In this document: in pieces, positions 7,178 to 15,296 of the stretch
Layout of the letters: each line of letters starts with the position of its first letter
Position numbering within the stretch: position 1 is the stretch's first letter
Assembly (NCBI GenBank): GCA_963817065.1
Contig: CAWFMO010000001.1
Location: 1,116,001 to 1,180,000, forward strand
DNA from: CAWFMO01 sp963817065
GTDB taxonomy: Bacteria > Actinomycetota > Thermoleophilia > Solirubrobacterales > 70-9
DNA: 64,000 nucleotides
Reading direction: 5' to 3'
Position numbers and translations under genes: made by a program
Notes under the pieces: generated by a model
Seen by the model: only the letters and a program-made list of their open reading frames with translations
Databases searched by the model: none
Told to the model about the DNA's origin: nothing

Positions 7178-8698
7178 ATGACCGACATCAAGCCAGCGCT
7201 CGAGGCGGCACTGGAGGGCGGTCCCGAGCGTCACCGAAAGAAGGTCGTCGAGCAGGAGAAGCTGCCGGTGCGCGAGCGCGTCGAGCGGCTCGTCGACGCC
7301 GGCTCCTTCGCCGAGGAGGGGTTGCTCGCGAACTGGGAGAAGGAGGGTCTCGGCGCCGACGGCGTCGTCACCGGGCTGGCGCGGATCGGCGGCCGGCCGG
7401 TCGCGCTGATGGCCAACGACCCGTCGGTCAAGGCCGGCTCCTGGGGACCGAAGACGGTCGAGAAGATCATCCGGGTCCAGGAGCGGGCGCTCAAGCACCA
7501 ATGCCCGATCGTCTACATGGTCGACTCGGCGGGCGCCCGGATCACCGATCAGGTCCAGATGTTCCCCGGGCGCCGCGGGGCGGGGAGAATCTTCCACACC
7601 CAGGTCAAGCTCTCGGGGCAGGTTCCGCAGATCTGCCTGCTGTTCGGGCCGAGCGCCGCCGGCGGCGCCTACATCCCCGCCTTCTGCGACGCGGTGATCA
7701 TGCGCGACGGCAACGCCTCGATGTACCTCGGCTCGCCGCGGATGGCGCAGATGGTGATCGGCGAGGAGGTCACGCTCGAGGAGATGGGGGGCGCGCGGAT
7801 GCACACCGGCGTCTCGGGATGCGGGCACTTCCTCGCCAAGTCCGACGAGGAGGCGATCGCGACCGCGCAGCGCTACCTCTCCTACCTGCCCGACAACTGG
7901 CGCGAGCCGCCGCCGGCCGCGCCGCCCGGCGACCCGGGCGTCGACGCACCGGTGTCCGAGATCGTCCCCGACGACGAGAAGACGTCGTTCGACGTCAAGG
8001 AGCTGATCGGGGCGCTCACCGACGCCGACTCGTTCTTCGAGATCCACGCGCGCTGGGCGAAGGAGCTGGTCGTCGGCTTCGCGCGGGTCGAGGGCCGCTC
8101 GATCGGGATCGTCGCCAACCAGCCCAAGCACAAGGGCGGGGTGCTGTTCGTCGATTCGGCCGACAAGGCGGCGCGGTTCATCATGCTCTGCAACGCCTTC
8201 AACGTGCCGCTGCTGTTCCTCGCCGACGTGCCCGGGTTCATGATCGGGACCGACGTCGAGCGCCAGGGGATCATCCGCCACGGCGCGAAGATGATCAGCG
8301 CGGTCTCCGAGGCGACGGTGCCGAAGCTCTCGGTGATCGTGCGCAAGGCCTACGGCGCCGGCCTCTACGCGATGGCCGGGCCCGCGTTCGACCCCGACGC
8401 ATGCCTGGCTCTGCCCGGGGCGATGATCGCGGTCATGGGGCCGGAGGCGGCGATCAACGCCGTGTTCTTCAACCAGATCCAGGAGATCGATGACGAGGCG
8501 GAGAGGGCGAAGTTCATCGAGGACAAGCGCGCCGAGTACTCGGAGGACATCGACATCCTCCACCTCGCCTCAGAGGTCGTCGTCGACGCCGTGATCGAGC
8601 CCGACGACCTGCGCGGCGAGCTCGTGCGGCGCTTCGCGCTCGCCGAGCGCAAGGACCGCTTCTTCGCCGAGCGCCGCAACCCGGTCACCCCCGCATAG
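7178..8698 (+). CDS. Acyl-CoA carboxylase carboxyltransferase (beta) subunit
   Basis: 506-residue biotin-dependent carboxyltransferase of the PCC/MCC/GCC beta family. It transfers CO2 from carboxybiotin to an acyl-CoA. Two crotonase-like halves are visible. The N-half has IVYMVDSAGARI and FGPSAAGGAYIPAFCDAVIM (oxyanion glycines). The C-half has FLADVPGFMIGTDVERQGII and KAYGAGLYAMAGPAFDP. The ATG 35 nt after the DivIVA stop gives a full-length N-terminus. The biotin-carrying alpha subunit is not in the window. With HMG-CoA lyase nearby, a methylcrotonyl-CoA-type role is possible but unproven. Confidence 0.9.
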   Translation: MTDIKPALEAALEGGPERHRKKVVEQEKLPVRERVERLVDAGSFAEEGLLANWEKEGLGADGVVTGLARIGGRPVALMANDPSVKAGSWGPKTVEKIIRVQERALKHQCPIVYMVDSAGARITDQVQMFPGRRGAGRIFHTQVKLSGQVPQICLLFGPSAAGGAYIPAFCDAVIMRDGNASMYLGSPRMAQMVIGEEVTLEEMGGARMHTGVSGCGHFLAKSDEEAIATAQRYLSYLPDNWREPPPAAPPGDPGVDAPVSEIVPDDEKTSFDVKELIGALTDADSFFEIHARWAKELVVGFARVEGRSIGIVANQPKHKGGVLFVDSADKAARFIMLCNAFNVPLLFLADVPGFMIGTDVERQGIIRHGAKMISAVSEATVPKLSVIVRKAYGAGLYAMAGPAFDPDACLALPGAMIAVMGPEAAINAVFFNQIQEIDDEAERAKFIEDKRAEYSEDIDILHLASEVVVDAVIEPDDLRGELVRRFALAERKDRFFAERRNPVTPA

Positions 8699-8740
8699 GC
8701 GATCGTGAGCGGCGCCGGCGCCGGTCCGATCGCGCCCGCC

Positions 8741-8746
8741 TAGTGT
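8741..8746 (+). promoter_or_regulatory. -10-like box before the subtilase gene
   Basis: TAGTGT ends 10 nt before ATG 8757; no ribosome binding site, so probably leaderless or nearly so. Confidence 0.4.
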
Positions 8747-8756
8747 TCATACGGCG

Positions 8757-10502
8757 ATGCGACGACTGACGATCGCCGCGCTCGCGGCAGCGGGGCTTTG
8801 CGCCTCGTCGCCGGGGACGGCAGGGGCGGATGGGGACCCGGGCTTCGTGCCCGGAGAGCTGCTGGTGCGATTCGAGCCCGACCTCGGCGGCGAGCGGGTG
8901 CGCTCGCTGCTCGGCGAGAGCGACGCGCGGGTCGAGCGCCGGCTCGAGCTCGTCCCCGGGTTGCGGCAGGTCGATCTGCCGGCGGGCGCGTCGGTGACCG
9001 ACGCCGCAGCCGAGCTCGAGCGCAGCTCCGGGGTCGTCTACGCCGAGCCGAACTGGCGCCGCGAGCCGTTCGCGGTCCCCAACGACCCGCGTTTCGGCGA
9101 CCAGTGGTACCTGCAGAACACGGGCCAGCCGGTCTTCGGAACGAGCGGCCTCGCGGGGGCCGACATCCGGGCCGCCCCCGCCTGGGACGCGCAGACGGGC
9201 TCCGCCGCTGTGCCGGTGGCGGTGATCGACACGGGGATCGCGCTCACGCACCCGGACCTCGACGGAAACCTCTGGGGCAACCCGGGCGAGGCGGCGAACG
9301 GGATCGACGACGACCAAAACGGCAGGGTCGACGACCTCAACGGCTGGGACTTCATCGACAACGACAACGACCCCGAGGACAGCTTCGAGGTCGACCAGGG
9401 GCACGGGACGCACATCGCCGGCACGATCGCCGCCGAGGGCAACAACGGGACCGGGGTCGCGGGGGTCAACTGGCGCGGCGCGGTGATGGCGCTGCGCGCG
9501 CCGCTCGACGTCGCGGGCGAGGTCGACGCGTTCCAGTACGCGATCAGCGAGGGCGCCCGGGTCGTCAACTACAGCGCCGGGAGCCCGCGGACGTCGGCCA
9601 CCGAGCTGGCGGCGATCGACTCGGCGCCGAACGTCCTCTTCGTCGTCGCGGCCGGCAACGATCACACGAACATCGACGCCGACCCGATCTATCCGTGCGT
9701 CTACCCGTCGGCGAACCTGATCTGCGTGACCTCGACCGGACGCCGGGACCTGCTCTCGAAGTTCTCCAACTTCGGGCCGACGTCGGTCGACATCGCGGCG
9801 CCGGGCGAGGCGATCCTGAGCACGTTCCCGGCCGGTGGGGACTCGATCGACCTCAAGGACCGCTTCGGCGAGAAGCCGCTCAAGCCGCGCTGGCGGACGG
9901 GCGGCAAGGGGACGCGCTGGCGACTGACGAAGAAGCTCGGGCGCGGGCTCTCGGTCGCCGATTCGAAGGGGAGATACCGCAACCGCAGCAACAGCTGGAT
10001 CCGCTCGCGGCCGATCGACCTCAGCGAGCGGCGCGGATGCACGCTCGAGTACTTCCTCAAGGTCAAGACGCGCGGAAAGGGCGACGAGCTCGTCGTCGAG
10101 CTCTCCCGCAACGGCAAGCGCTGGCTTCACCTCCGGCACTTCAGCGGCAAGGTCAGGAAGACCGCTTACCTGCGGGTACCCAAGCGCCTCGACGGCGCGC
10201 GGTCGGCGTTCGTGCGCTTCCGGCTCCACAGCGACGCCGCCGGGCGCGGCGACGGCGCCTACGTCGACGACGTGAGGCTGACCTGCGTCGCGTCGACCAA
10301 CACGTACGCCTTCCTCGACGGCACCTCCTTCGCCGCCCCGCAGGTGGCGGGGGCGGCGGCGCTGGTCCTGGCCCAGAACCCGTTGATGGGCGTGCCGGAG
10401 CTCCGGGCGAGGCTGCTCGGCCGGGTCGACTCGTTTCCGTCGCTCGTTCCCAGGGTCGCCAGCGGCGGGCGCTTGAACGTCGCCCGCGCGCTCGCCCCCT
10501 AG
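8757..10502 (+). CDS. Secreted S8 subtilisin-like protease with an inserted domain
   Basis: 581 residues. A signal peptide (about 1-24) is followed by a short propeptide ending YAEPNW, as in fervidolysin-like proteases. The catalytic triad is Asp158 (AVIDTG), His216 (GHGTH) and Ser524 (DGTSFAAP), with oxyanion Asn301 (AAGNDH). Unusually, about 150 residues (roughly 361-512, rich in basic residues and beta-strands, jelly-roll-like) are inserted between the Asn and Ser blocks. The two stop codons with the convergent acetoacetyl-CoA synthetase gene overlap in a CTAG. Confidence 0.9.
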   Translation: MRRLTIAALAAAGLCASSPGTAGADGDPGFVPGELLVRFEPDLGGERVRSLLGESDARVERRLELVPGLRQVDLPAGASVTDAAAELERSSGVVYAEPNWRREPFAVPNDPRFGDQWYLQNTGQPVFGTSGLAGADIRAAPAWDAQTGSAAVPVAVIDTGIALTHPDLDGNLWGNPGEAANGIDDDQNGRVDDLNGWDFIDNDNDPEDSFEVDQGHGTHIAGTIAAEGNNGTGVAGVNWRGAVMALRAPLDVAGEVDAFQYAISEGARVVNYSAGSPRTSATELAAIDSAPNVLFVVAAGNDHTNIDADPIYPCVYPSANLICVTSTGRRDLLSKFSNFGPTSVDIAAPGEAILSTFPAGGDSIDLKDRFGEKPLKPRWRTGGKGTRWRLTKKLGRGLSVADSKGRYRNRSNSWIRSRPIDLSERRGCTLEYFLKVKTRGKGDELVVELSRNGKRWLHLRHFSGKVRKTAYLRVPKRLDGARSAFVRFRLHSDAAGRGDGAYVDDVRLTCVASTNTYAFLDGTSFAAPQVAGAAALVLAQNPLMGVPELRARLLGRVDSFPSLVPRVASGGRLNVARALAP

Positions 10503-12478
10503 TCGGAGGCGGCCGCCAGCTCGACGAAGTAGTCGAGCGACTCGGGGTTGGCGAGCGAGTCGCGGCTCGCCGCCTTCTCGGCCGAGGTGCCCATGAGGAT
10601 CTTCTTGACCGGGACCTCGAGCACCTTGCCCGAGAGCGTGCGCGGGACCTCGGCGATCTCGAAGACCTCGTTGGGTACGTGGCGAGGCGAGCAGTCCGAG
10701 CGGATCTTCGACGCGATCCGCTTGATCATCTCCTCGTCGAGCTCGGCGCCCTCGCGCATGACGACGAACAGCGGCATCCAGCCCTCGGTGCCCTCGCGCG
10801 GGACGTCGACGACGAGCGCGTCGGTGATCTCGTCGATCGCGAGCACCGCCCGGTAGATCTCGCTCGTGCCCATGCGGATCCCCCCGCGGTTGATTGTCGA
10901 GTCCGAGCGCCCGTAGATGATCGAGGTGCCGCGCGGAGTGATCTCGATCCAGTCGCCGTGGCGCCAGACGCCGGGGTAGTGCTCGAAGTAGCTCGAGCGC
11001 AGCCGCGAGCCGTCGTCGTCGCCCCAGAAGTAGATCGGCATCGAGGGCATCGGCTCGCTGATTACGAGCTCGCCGACCTCGCCGACGACCGGCTTGCCGT
11101 CCTCGTCCCAGGCCTCGACCCGGGCGCCGAGCGCGCGGCCCTGGAGCTCGCCGCGGTAGACGGGGAGGATCGGGACGCCGCCGACGAACGCGGTGCAGAC
11201 GTCGGTGCCGCCGCTGGTCGAGAAGAGCCAGGTGTCGGAGCCGACGTGTTCATAGATCCAGTCGAAGCCCTCGGGGGAGAGCGGCGACCCGGTCGCGCCG
11301 ACGGCGCGCAGCCTCGAGAGGTCGCGCCCCTCGCCCGGCTCGATCCCGTCCTTCATGCAGGCGGCGACGAAGGCGGCGCTGGTGCCGAAGGTGGTGACTC
11401 CGGCCTTCTCGGCGAGGTCCCAGAGCACGCCCATGTCCGGGGTGCCCGGGTTGCCGTCGTAGAGCACGATCGCCGCCGGCGTCAGCAGCCCGGAGACGAG
11501 GAAGTTCCACATCATCCACCCGGTCGTCGTGAACCAGAACAACCGGTCGCCCTCGTGGAGGTCGACGTGGAGGTTGAGCTTCTTCAGGTGCTCGAGCAGG
11601 ATCCCGCCGTGGCCCTGGACGATCGCCTTCGGGAGGCCGGTCGTGCCCGACGAGTAGAGGACCCAGAGCGGGTGGCCGAAGGGGACGCGCTCGAAGGCGA
11701 GCTCGGTGGCCGCGCCGCGGCGCTCGAGCTCTTCCCATGAGATCGCGTCGCGGAGCGGCGCGAGGTCGGGATCGGGATCGAGGTAGGGGAGGATCACCGT
11801 CGCCGCGAGGGTCGGCATCTCGTCCTGGAGCCCCTTGATCACCTCGAGGCGGTCGAAGTCCTTGCCGCCGTAGCGGTAGCCGTCGACGGCGAGCAGCACC
11901 TTGGGCTCGATCTGGGCGAAGCGGTCGACGACGCTGCGGGCGCCGAAGTCGGGCGAGCAGCTCGACCAGACGGCGCCGATGCTCGCCGTCGCGAGGAAGC
12001 CGATGATCGCCTCGGAGATGTTCGGGAGGTAGGCGACGACGCGGTCGCCGCGCGCGACGCCGAGCGAGCGCAGCCCGCCCGCGGTCGCCGCGACCCGGCC
12101 CCGCAGCTCGCCCCAGCTCATCTCGGTGAGCTCGCGGATCTCGGATGCGGAGACGATCGCGACCTCGTCGTCGGGCCGGTCGCGGAGCAGATGCTCGGCG
12201 TAATTGAGCTCGGAGCCCTCGAACCACTTCGCGCCGGGCATCGTCCGTGAGCCGAGGACGGTCTCGTAGCCGGTCTCGCGGCCGACCGAGAAGTAGTCCC
12301 AGATCGATCCCCAGAACTCCTCGATCTCGCTCGAGGACCAGTCCCAGAGCTCTTCGTAGGAATCGAAGTTGCGGCCGCGCTCGGCGAGCCACTCGCGGTA
12401 GGCGGTCATCGCCGAGCTTTCGATCGCCTCGGGGGTCGGCTCCCAGAGCTTCTCGGGCTGCTGCGTCGCGCTCTCCAT
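10499..12478 (-). CDS. Acetoacetate-CoA ligase (acetoacetyl-CoA synthetase)
   Basis: 659-residue adenylate-forming enzyme that makes acetoacetyl-CoA from acetoacetate, ATP and CoA. An N-terminal ACAS-type segment (YREWLAERGRNFDSYEELW) is followed by the P-loop-like LYSSGTTGLPKAIVQGHGG and by FWFTTTGWMMWN. STSGGTDVCTAF, YGRSDSTINRGGIRMG and the C-terminal lysine loop LSGKVLEVPVKKIL complete the family set. Length and order match AACS rather than acetyl-CoA synthetase. It could salvage the acetoacetate released by HMG-CoA lyase. Confidence 0.92.
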   Translation of the reverse strand: MESATQQPEKLWEPTPEAIESSAMTAYREWLAERGRNFDSYEELWDWSSSEIEEFWGSIWDYFSVGRETGYETVLGSRTMPGAKWFEGSELNYAEHLLRDRPDDEVAIVSASEIRELTEMSWGELRGRVAATAGGLRSLGVARGDRVVAYLPNISEAIIGFLATASIGAVWSSCSPDFGARSVVDRFAQIEPKVLLAVDGYRYGGKDFDRLEVIKGLQDEMPTLAATVILPYLDPDPDLAPLRDAISWEELERRGAATELAFERVPFGHPLWVLYSSGTTGLPKAIVQGHGGILLEHLKKLNLHVDLHEGDRLFWFTTTGWMMWNFLVSGLLTPAAIVLYDGNPGTPDMGVLWDLAEKAGVTTFGTSAAFVAACMKDGIEPGEGRDLSRLRAVGATGSPLSPEGFDWIYEHVGSDTWLFSTSGGTDVCTAFVGGVPILPVYRGELQGRALGARVEAWDEDGKPVVGEVGELVISEPMPSMPIYFWGDDDGSRLRSSYFEHYPGVWRHGDWIEITPRGTSIIYGRSDSTINRGGIRMGTSEIYRAVLAIDEITDALVVDVPREGTEGWMPLFVVMREGAELDEEMIKRIASKIRSDCSPRHVPNEVFEIAEVPRTLSGKVLEVPVKKILMGTSAEKAASRDSLANPESLDYFVELAAASD

Positions 12479-12493
12479 CTCGCCGCCGGTATA

Positions 12494-13723
12494 TCAGCCC
12501 GCCGCCGCGCGGCGGCCGACGTCGCGGTCGAGCAGGCGGATGAGCGAGACGACGAACTCGGTGCTCCTGGTCAGCGCGGCGGCGTCGACGTTCTCGGGCA
12601 GGTCGTCGGGCGTGTGGTACCAGGGCGCGAGCACGCCGTCCTCGGCGCCGAGGATCGCGATCGAGGGGTGGCCGCGGAGCTGGGCCGGCAGCGCGTCGTC
12701 GAGCTGGGCGTAGCGCATCGGCTCGGCGCCGAAGCGGTTCTCGCCGCCGCGGTCGGCATCGGCGAGCGACTTGCTGAGCTCGATCAGCCGCGGGTCGAGC
12801 GGCACGCTGACGACCCCGCCCTCGCTCGTCATGTAGCTCGGGTTGCCCCAGGAGACCGAGTCGACGTTGATGACCACGGTCCGCGCCCGGTCGCGGTCGC
12901 GGCGCAGCTCGCGGTCGTGGGCGCGCAGGTACCCGCGCATCCCCTCGGCGAGGCACTCCTCGGCTCCGGGGAGGACGACCCAGACGTCGAGATTCGCCGG
13001 CGGGTCCTCGCCGAGCTCCTCGGCGGCCGAGAGCACGGCGGCGACGCCGGATGCGTTGTCGTAGGCGCCGGGGACGATCGGCGAGAGCGCGATGTCGACG
13101 AGCAGGAAGACCGCGACGATCAGCAGCAGGGTGGAGGGGAGCTGGAGGACCTGGAGCCATTCGCCGTCGAGGCCGGCCATCTGCGCGCCGAGGATCGGCA
13201 GCAGCGGCACGAACCCCGCCCAGAAGACGACCCGCAGCGGGTGGAGCAGGACGCGGGCGCGCTGCGAGAGGCGGTTGAGGAGCTTGAACCCGGAGCCGAA
13301 GACGAAGCCCGTGCGGGCGGCGTCGTAGTGGGCGGCGAGGATCACGCGCACCGGCGCCTCGGGCCTTTCGCCGGGCGAGACGACGTTCTGCGAGGCGCGG
13401 CGGAAGAACAGCGAGCGGATCAGGTAGATCCGCGCGTCGAGGTCGAGGTAGGTCGAGATCCCGGCGAGCAGGACGAGCGCGAAGCCCGCCGCGGGCTCGA
13501 CCGTCGCGAGGATGCTGCCGGCGATCGCGAGCATCGCGTGCGCGGCGTGGACGAGCGCCCACTGCGGATGGACGAAGGTCGGCTCGATCTCGGCCCTCCG
13601 GCCGGTCCGACGCAGCCGATCCGCGAGCAGGTCCGCCGCCCGCCGCTCGGCGTCGGTCCCGGCGCCGCGGGCGCCGACCGCGCAGAGATCGTTGATCAGC
13701 ACTTGTCGGGCGACGGCGTCCAC
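12494..13723 (-). CDS. Membrane-anchored M28 family zinc aminopeptidase
   Basis: 409 residues. Zinc ligands are recognisable in ILAAHYDA (His, Asp), GAYDNASGVA (Asp), LPGAEECL (Glu pair) and PWYHTPDD (His). Hydrophobic stretches before the first ligand (about residues 60-95) and around 165-215 are probable membrane helices inserted in or next to the peptidase fold. The GTG at 13723 has a GATAAT box 7 nt upstream. The substrate is unknown. Confidence 0.8.
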   Translation of the reverse strand: MDAVARQVLINDLCAVGARGAGTDAERRAADLLADRLRRTGRRAEIEPTFVHPQWALVHAAHAMLAIAGSILATVEPAAGFALVLLAGISTYLDLDARIYLIRSLFFRRASQNVVSPGERPEAPVRVILAAHYDAARTGFVFGSGFKLLNRLSQRARVLLHPLRVVFWAGFVPLLPILGAQMAGLDGEWLQVLQLPSTLLLIVAVFLLVDIALSPIVPGAYDNASGVAAVLSAAEELGEDPPANLDVWVVLPGAEECLAEGMRGYLRAHDRELRRDRDRARTVVINVDSVSWGNPSYMTSEGGVVSVPLDPRLIELSKSLADADRGGENRFGAEPMRYAQLDDALPAQLRGHPSIAILGAEDGVLAPWYHTPDDLPENVDAAALTRSTEFVVSLIRLLDRDVGRRAAAG

Positions 13724-13730
13724 GGCGGGG

Positions 13731-13736
13731 ATTATC
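13731..13736 (-). promoter_or_regulatory. -10 box, leaderless promoter of the M28 peptidase gene
   Basis: GATAAT on the minus strand, 7 nt upstream of the GTG at 13723. Confidence 0.5.
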
Positions 13737-13767
13737 GCCGGGTGGCGCGTCTATCGTTCCGGTTCAC

Positions 13768-13852
13768 GCCGGAGTGGCGCAACTGGTTGACGCGCGCGCA
13801 CTCAAAATGCCGTGCCCGAAAGGGCGTGTGGGTTCGAATCCCACCTCCGGCA
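13768..13852 (+). tRNA. tRNA-Leu(CAA)
   Basis: Acceptor GCCGGAG pairs with CTCCGGC, and discriminator A follows. The T arm is GTGGG-TTCGAAT-CCCAC. A long class II variable arm (TGCCCGAAAGGGCG) marks leucine. The loop CTCAAAA gives anticodon CAA. The anticodon stem has only the three loop-proximal pairs; the outer two (C-C and G-G) do not pair. CCA is not encoded. Confidence 0.85.
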
Positions 13853-13857
13853 CTCAG

Positions 13858-13863
13858 TAGCCT
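13858..13863 (+). promoter_or_regulatory. -10 box, leaderless promoter of the SRAP gene
   Basis: TAGCCT begins 6 nt after the tRNA-Leu end and stops 7 nt before ATG 13871. Confidence 0.5.
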
Positions 13864-13870
13864 CGAACCC

Positions 13871-14560
13871 ATGTGCGGACGCTTCACCCTCGTCGACGTC
13901 GACCCGCGGATCCTGCGGGCGCGGTTCGGGCTCACCGAGACCGCGGTGATCGACGAAGAGCCGCGCTTCAACATCGCGCCGACCGATCCGGTGCTCGCGG
14001 TTCGCCGCGACGAGGAGGGCGAGCGCGACCTCGGGAGGCTGCGCTGGGGCCTGGTGCCGCCCGGCGCGACGCCGAAGACGATCGGGCGGCCGCTGATCAA
14101 CGCGCGCGCCGAGTCGGTCGACACGCAGCCGGCGTTCAAGGAGCCGTTTGCGGAGCGGCGCTGCCTGATCCCCGCCGACGGTTTCTACGAGTGGCGGGTG
14201 ACCGAGGACGGCAAGTACCCGGTCTGGATCACGCTCGCGGGCGGCGACCTGTTCTCGTTCGCGGGGATCTGGTCGCACTCGCAGCCGAAGCACGGGGAGG
14301 AGCTCCACAGCTGTGCCTTGGTGACGACCGAGCCGACCGAGCAGATGCGCGAGGTCCACGACCGGATGCCGGTGATCCTGCCGCGCGAGGCCGAGGAGGA
14401 GTGGTTGTCTCCCGACGCCCAGCCGGAGGCGCTGAAGCAACTGCTCGGCCCGGGCCCGGACGAGCTCGAGATCCGCGAGGTCGGCAAGTTCGTCAACGAC
14501 GTCCGCGACGACGGCCCGCACCTGATCGAGGAGCGAGTCCCCGATCCGAAGCTGTTCTAG
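13871..14560 (+). CDS. SOS response-associated peptidase family protein (SRAP, YedK/HMCES)
   Basis: 229 residues. After Met1 removal the N-terminal Cys2 (MCGRFTLV) forms a thiazolidine crosslink with abasic sites in single-stranded DNA. Other family residues are present: FNIAPTDPVLAV, the NARAES block, FYEW with its Glu, and the His in VHDRMPVIL. The start is fixed by the required Cys2. It protects replicating DNA at abasic sites. Confidence 0.93.
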   Translation: MCGRFTLVDVDPRILRARFGLTETAVIDEEPRFNIAPTDPVLAVRRDEEGERDLGRLRWGLVPPGATPKTIGRPLINARAESVDTQPAFKEPFAERRCLIPADGFYEWRVTEDGKYPVWITLAGGDLFSFAGIWSHSQPKHGEELHSCALVTTEPTEQMREVHDRMPVILPREAEEEWLSPDAQPEALKQLLGPGPDELEIREVGKFVNDVRDDGPHLIEERVPDPKLF

Positions 14561-14572
14561 GAGAGAGGGGTT

Positions 14573-15055
14573 CTAGTCGAGCTGTTCGGAGTCGCCGATC
14601 GGGCGCTCTTCCTCGACGTGCCAGTTCTGGTTGAAGGCGACCATCGCAACCGCGATCAGGATCACCTGCACCGGGACGATCAGAAGCGTCAGCAGACCGA
14701 GCAGCTCCTCCGGCAGCGCCGGGCTCGAGAGCCCGTCTTTGGCGCGGTCGAACCACGCCGGGGCCGAGATCGCGGCGAAGATCGCGAGGATGATCGCGAG
14801 CGCCGATGCGACCGGCAGAACGCCGCGCTGCCACTTGGCGACGTAGTAAGCGAAGAGGATGTAGAGGCCGGCGTAGATCAGGGCGAAGATGCCGCCGCCC
14901 TCGAGCCGCGACCAACCGCCGATCGTGACCACGAGCACCAGCCCGGCCGAGACCAGGAGCAGCAGCACGACGAGAGCCTTTGCGCTTTTTGCTTCGGCGC
15001 GAACCCTGTTCGGGCGCCAAAGCTCGTAACCGGGTCGAGCGGTTGCTGCCTCCAT
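14573..15055 (-). CDS. Small multi-pass membrane protein, function unknown
   Basis: 160 residues with four probable transmembrane helices: ALVVLLLLVSAGLVLVV, IFALIYAGLYILFAYYVA, a third around ASALAIILAIFAAISA, and a fourth in LLGLLTLLIVPVQVILIAVA. Short soluble ends follow a hydrophilic N-terminus. ATG 15055 is chosen over TTG 15064 because a TATGCT box lies 8 nt upstream. I do not recognise a family. Confidence 0.7.
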   Translation of the reverse strand: MEAATARPGYELWRPNRVRAEAKSAKALVVLLLLVSAGLVLVVTIGGWSRLEGGGIFALIYAGLYILFAYYVAKWQRGVLPVASALAIILAIFAAISAPAWFDRAKDGLSSPALPEELLGLLTLLIVPVQVILIAVAMVAFNQNWHVEEERPIGDSEQLD

Positions 15056-15063
15056 TAACGCCA

Positions 15064-15069
15064 AGCATA
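15064..15069 (-). promoter_or_regulatory. -10 box of the small membrane protein gene
   Basis: TATGCT on the minus strand, 8 nt before ATG 15055. Confidence 0.4.
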
Positions 15070-15106
15070 GAATCTCTGGCCGACGCGCGCGACAGAGGCG
15101 TCGCGA

Positions 15107-15190
15107 GCGGGCGTGCCGGAACTGGCAGACGGGCCAGGTTTAGGTCCTGGTGCTCTTCGGAGCGTGTGGGTTCGAGTCCCTCCGCCCGCA
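15107..15190 (+). tRNA. tRNA-Leu(TAG)
   Basis: Acceptor GCGGGCG/CGCCCGC with discriminator A. Anticodon arm CCAGG-TTTAGGT-CCTGG gives TAG. A class II variable arm and a GTTCGAGTC T loop are present. Confidence 0.93.
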
Positions 15191-15219
15191 TCAATCCGCG
15201 ACCTAGAATGGCCGCCTCA

Positions 15220-15293
15220 GGGGCACTGGCCAAACTGGCTAAGGCGCCGGCCTCCAAAGTCGGAGATTCCAGGTTCGAGTCCTGGGTGCCCCG
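15220..15293 (+). tRNA. tRNA-Trp(CCA)
   Basis: Acceptor GGGGCAC/GTGCCCC with discriminator G. Anticodon arm CCGGC-CTCCAAA-GTCGG gives CCA. T arm CCAGG-TTCGAGT-CCTGG. It ends only 3 bp from the convergent sulfatase stop. Confidence 0.92.
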
Positions 15294-15296
15294 TTC

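Noticed and set aside
6806..8563. Long minus-strand open frame (585 codons) opposite the acyl-CoA carboxylase gene
   Set aside because: Arg/Asp/His-rich shadow of a GC-rich gene; the plus-strand frame has complete family motifs. The same applies to other long antisense frames, e.g. 8685-10229 and 49540-51705.
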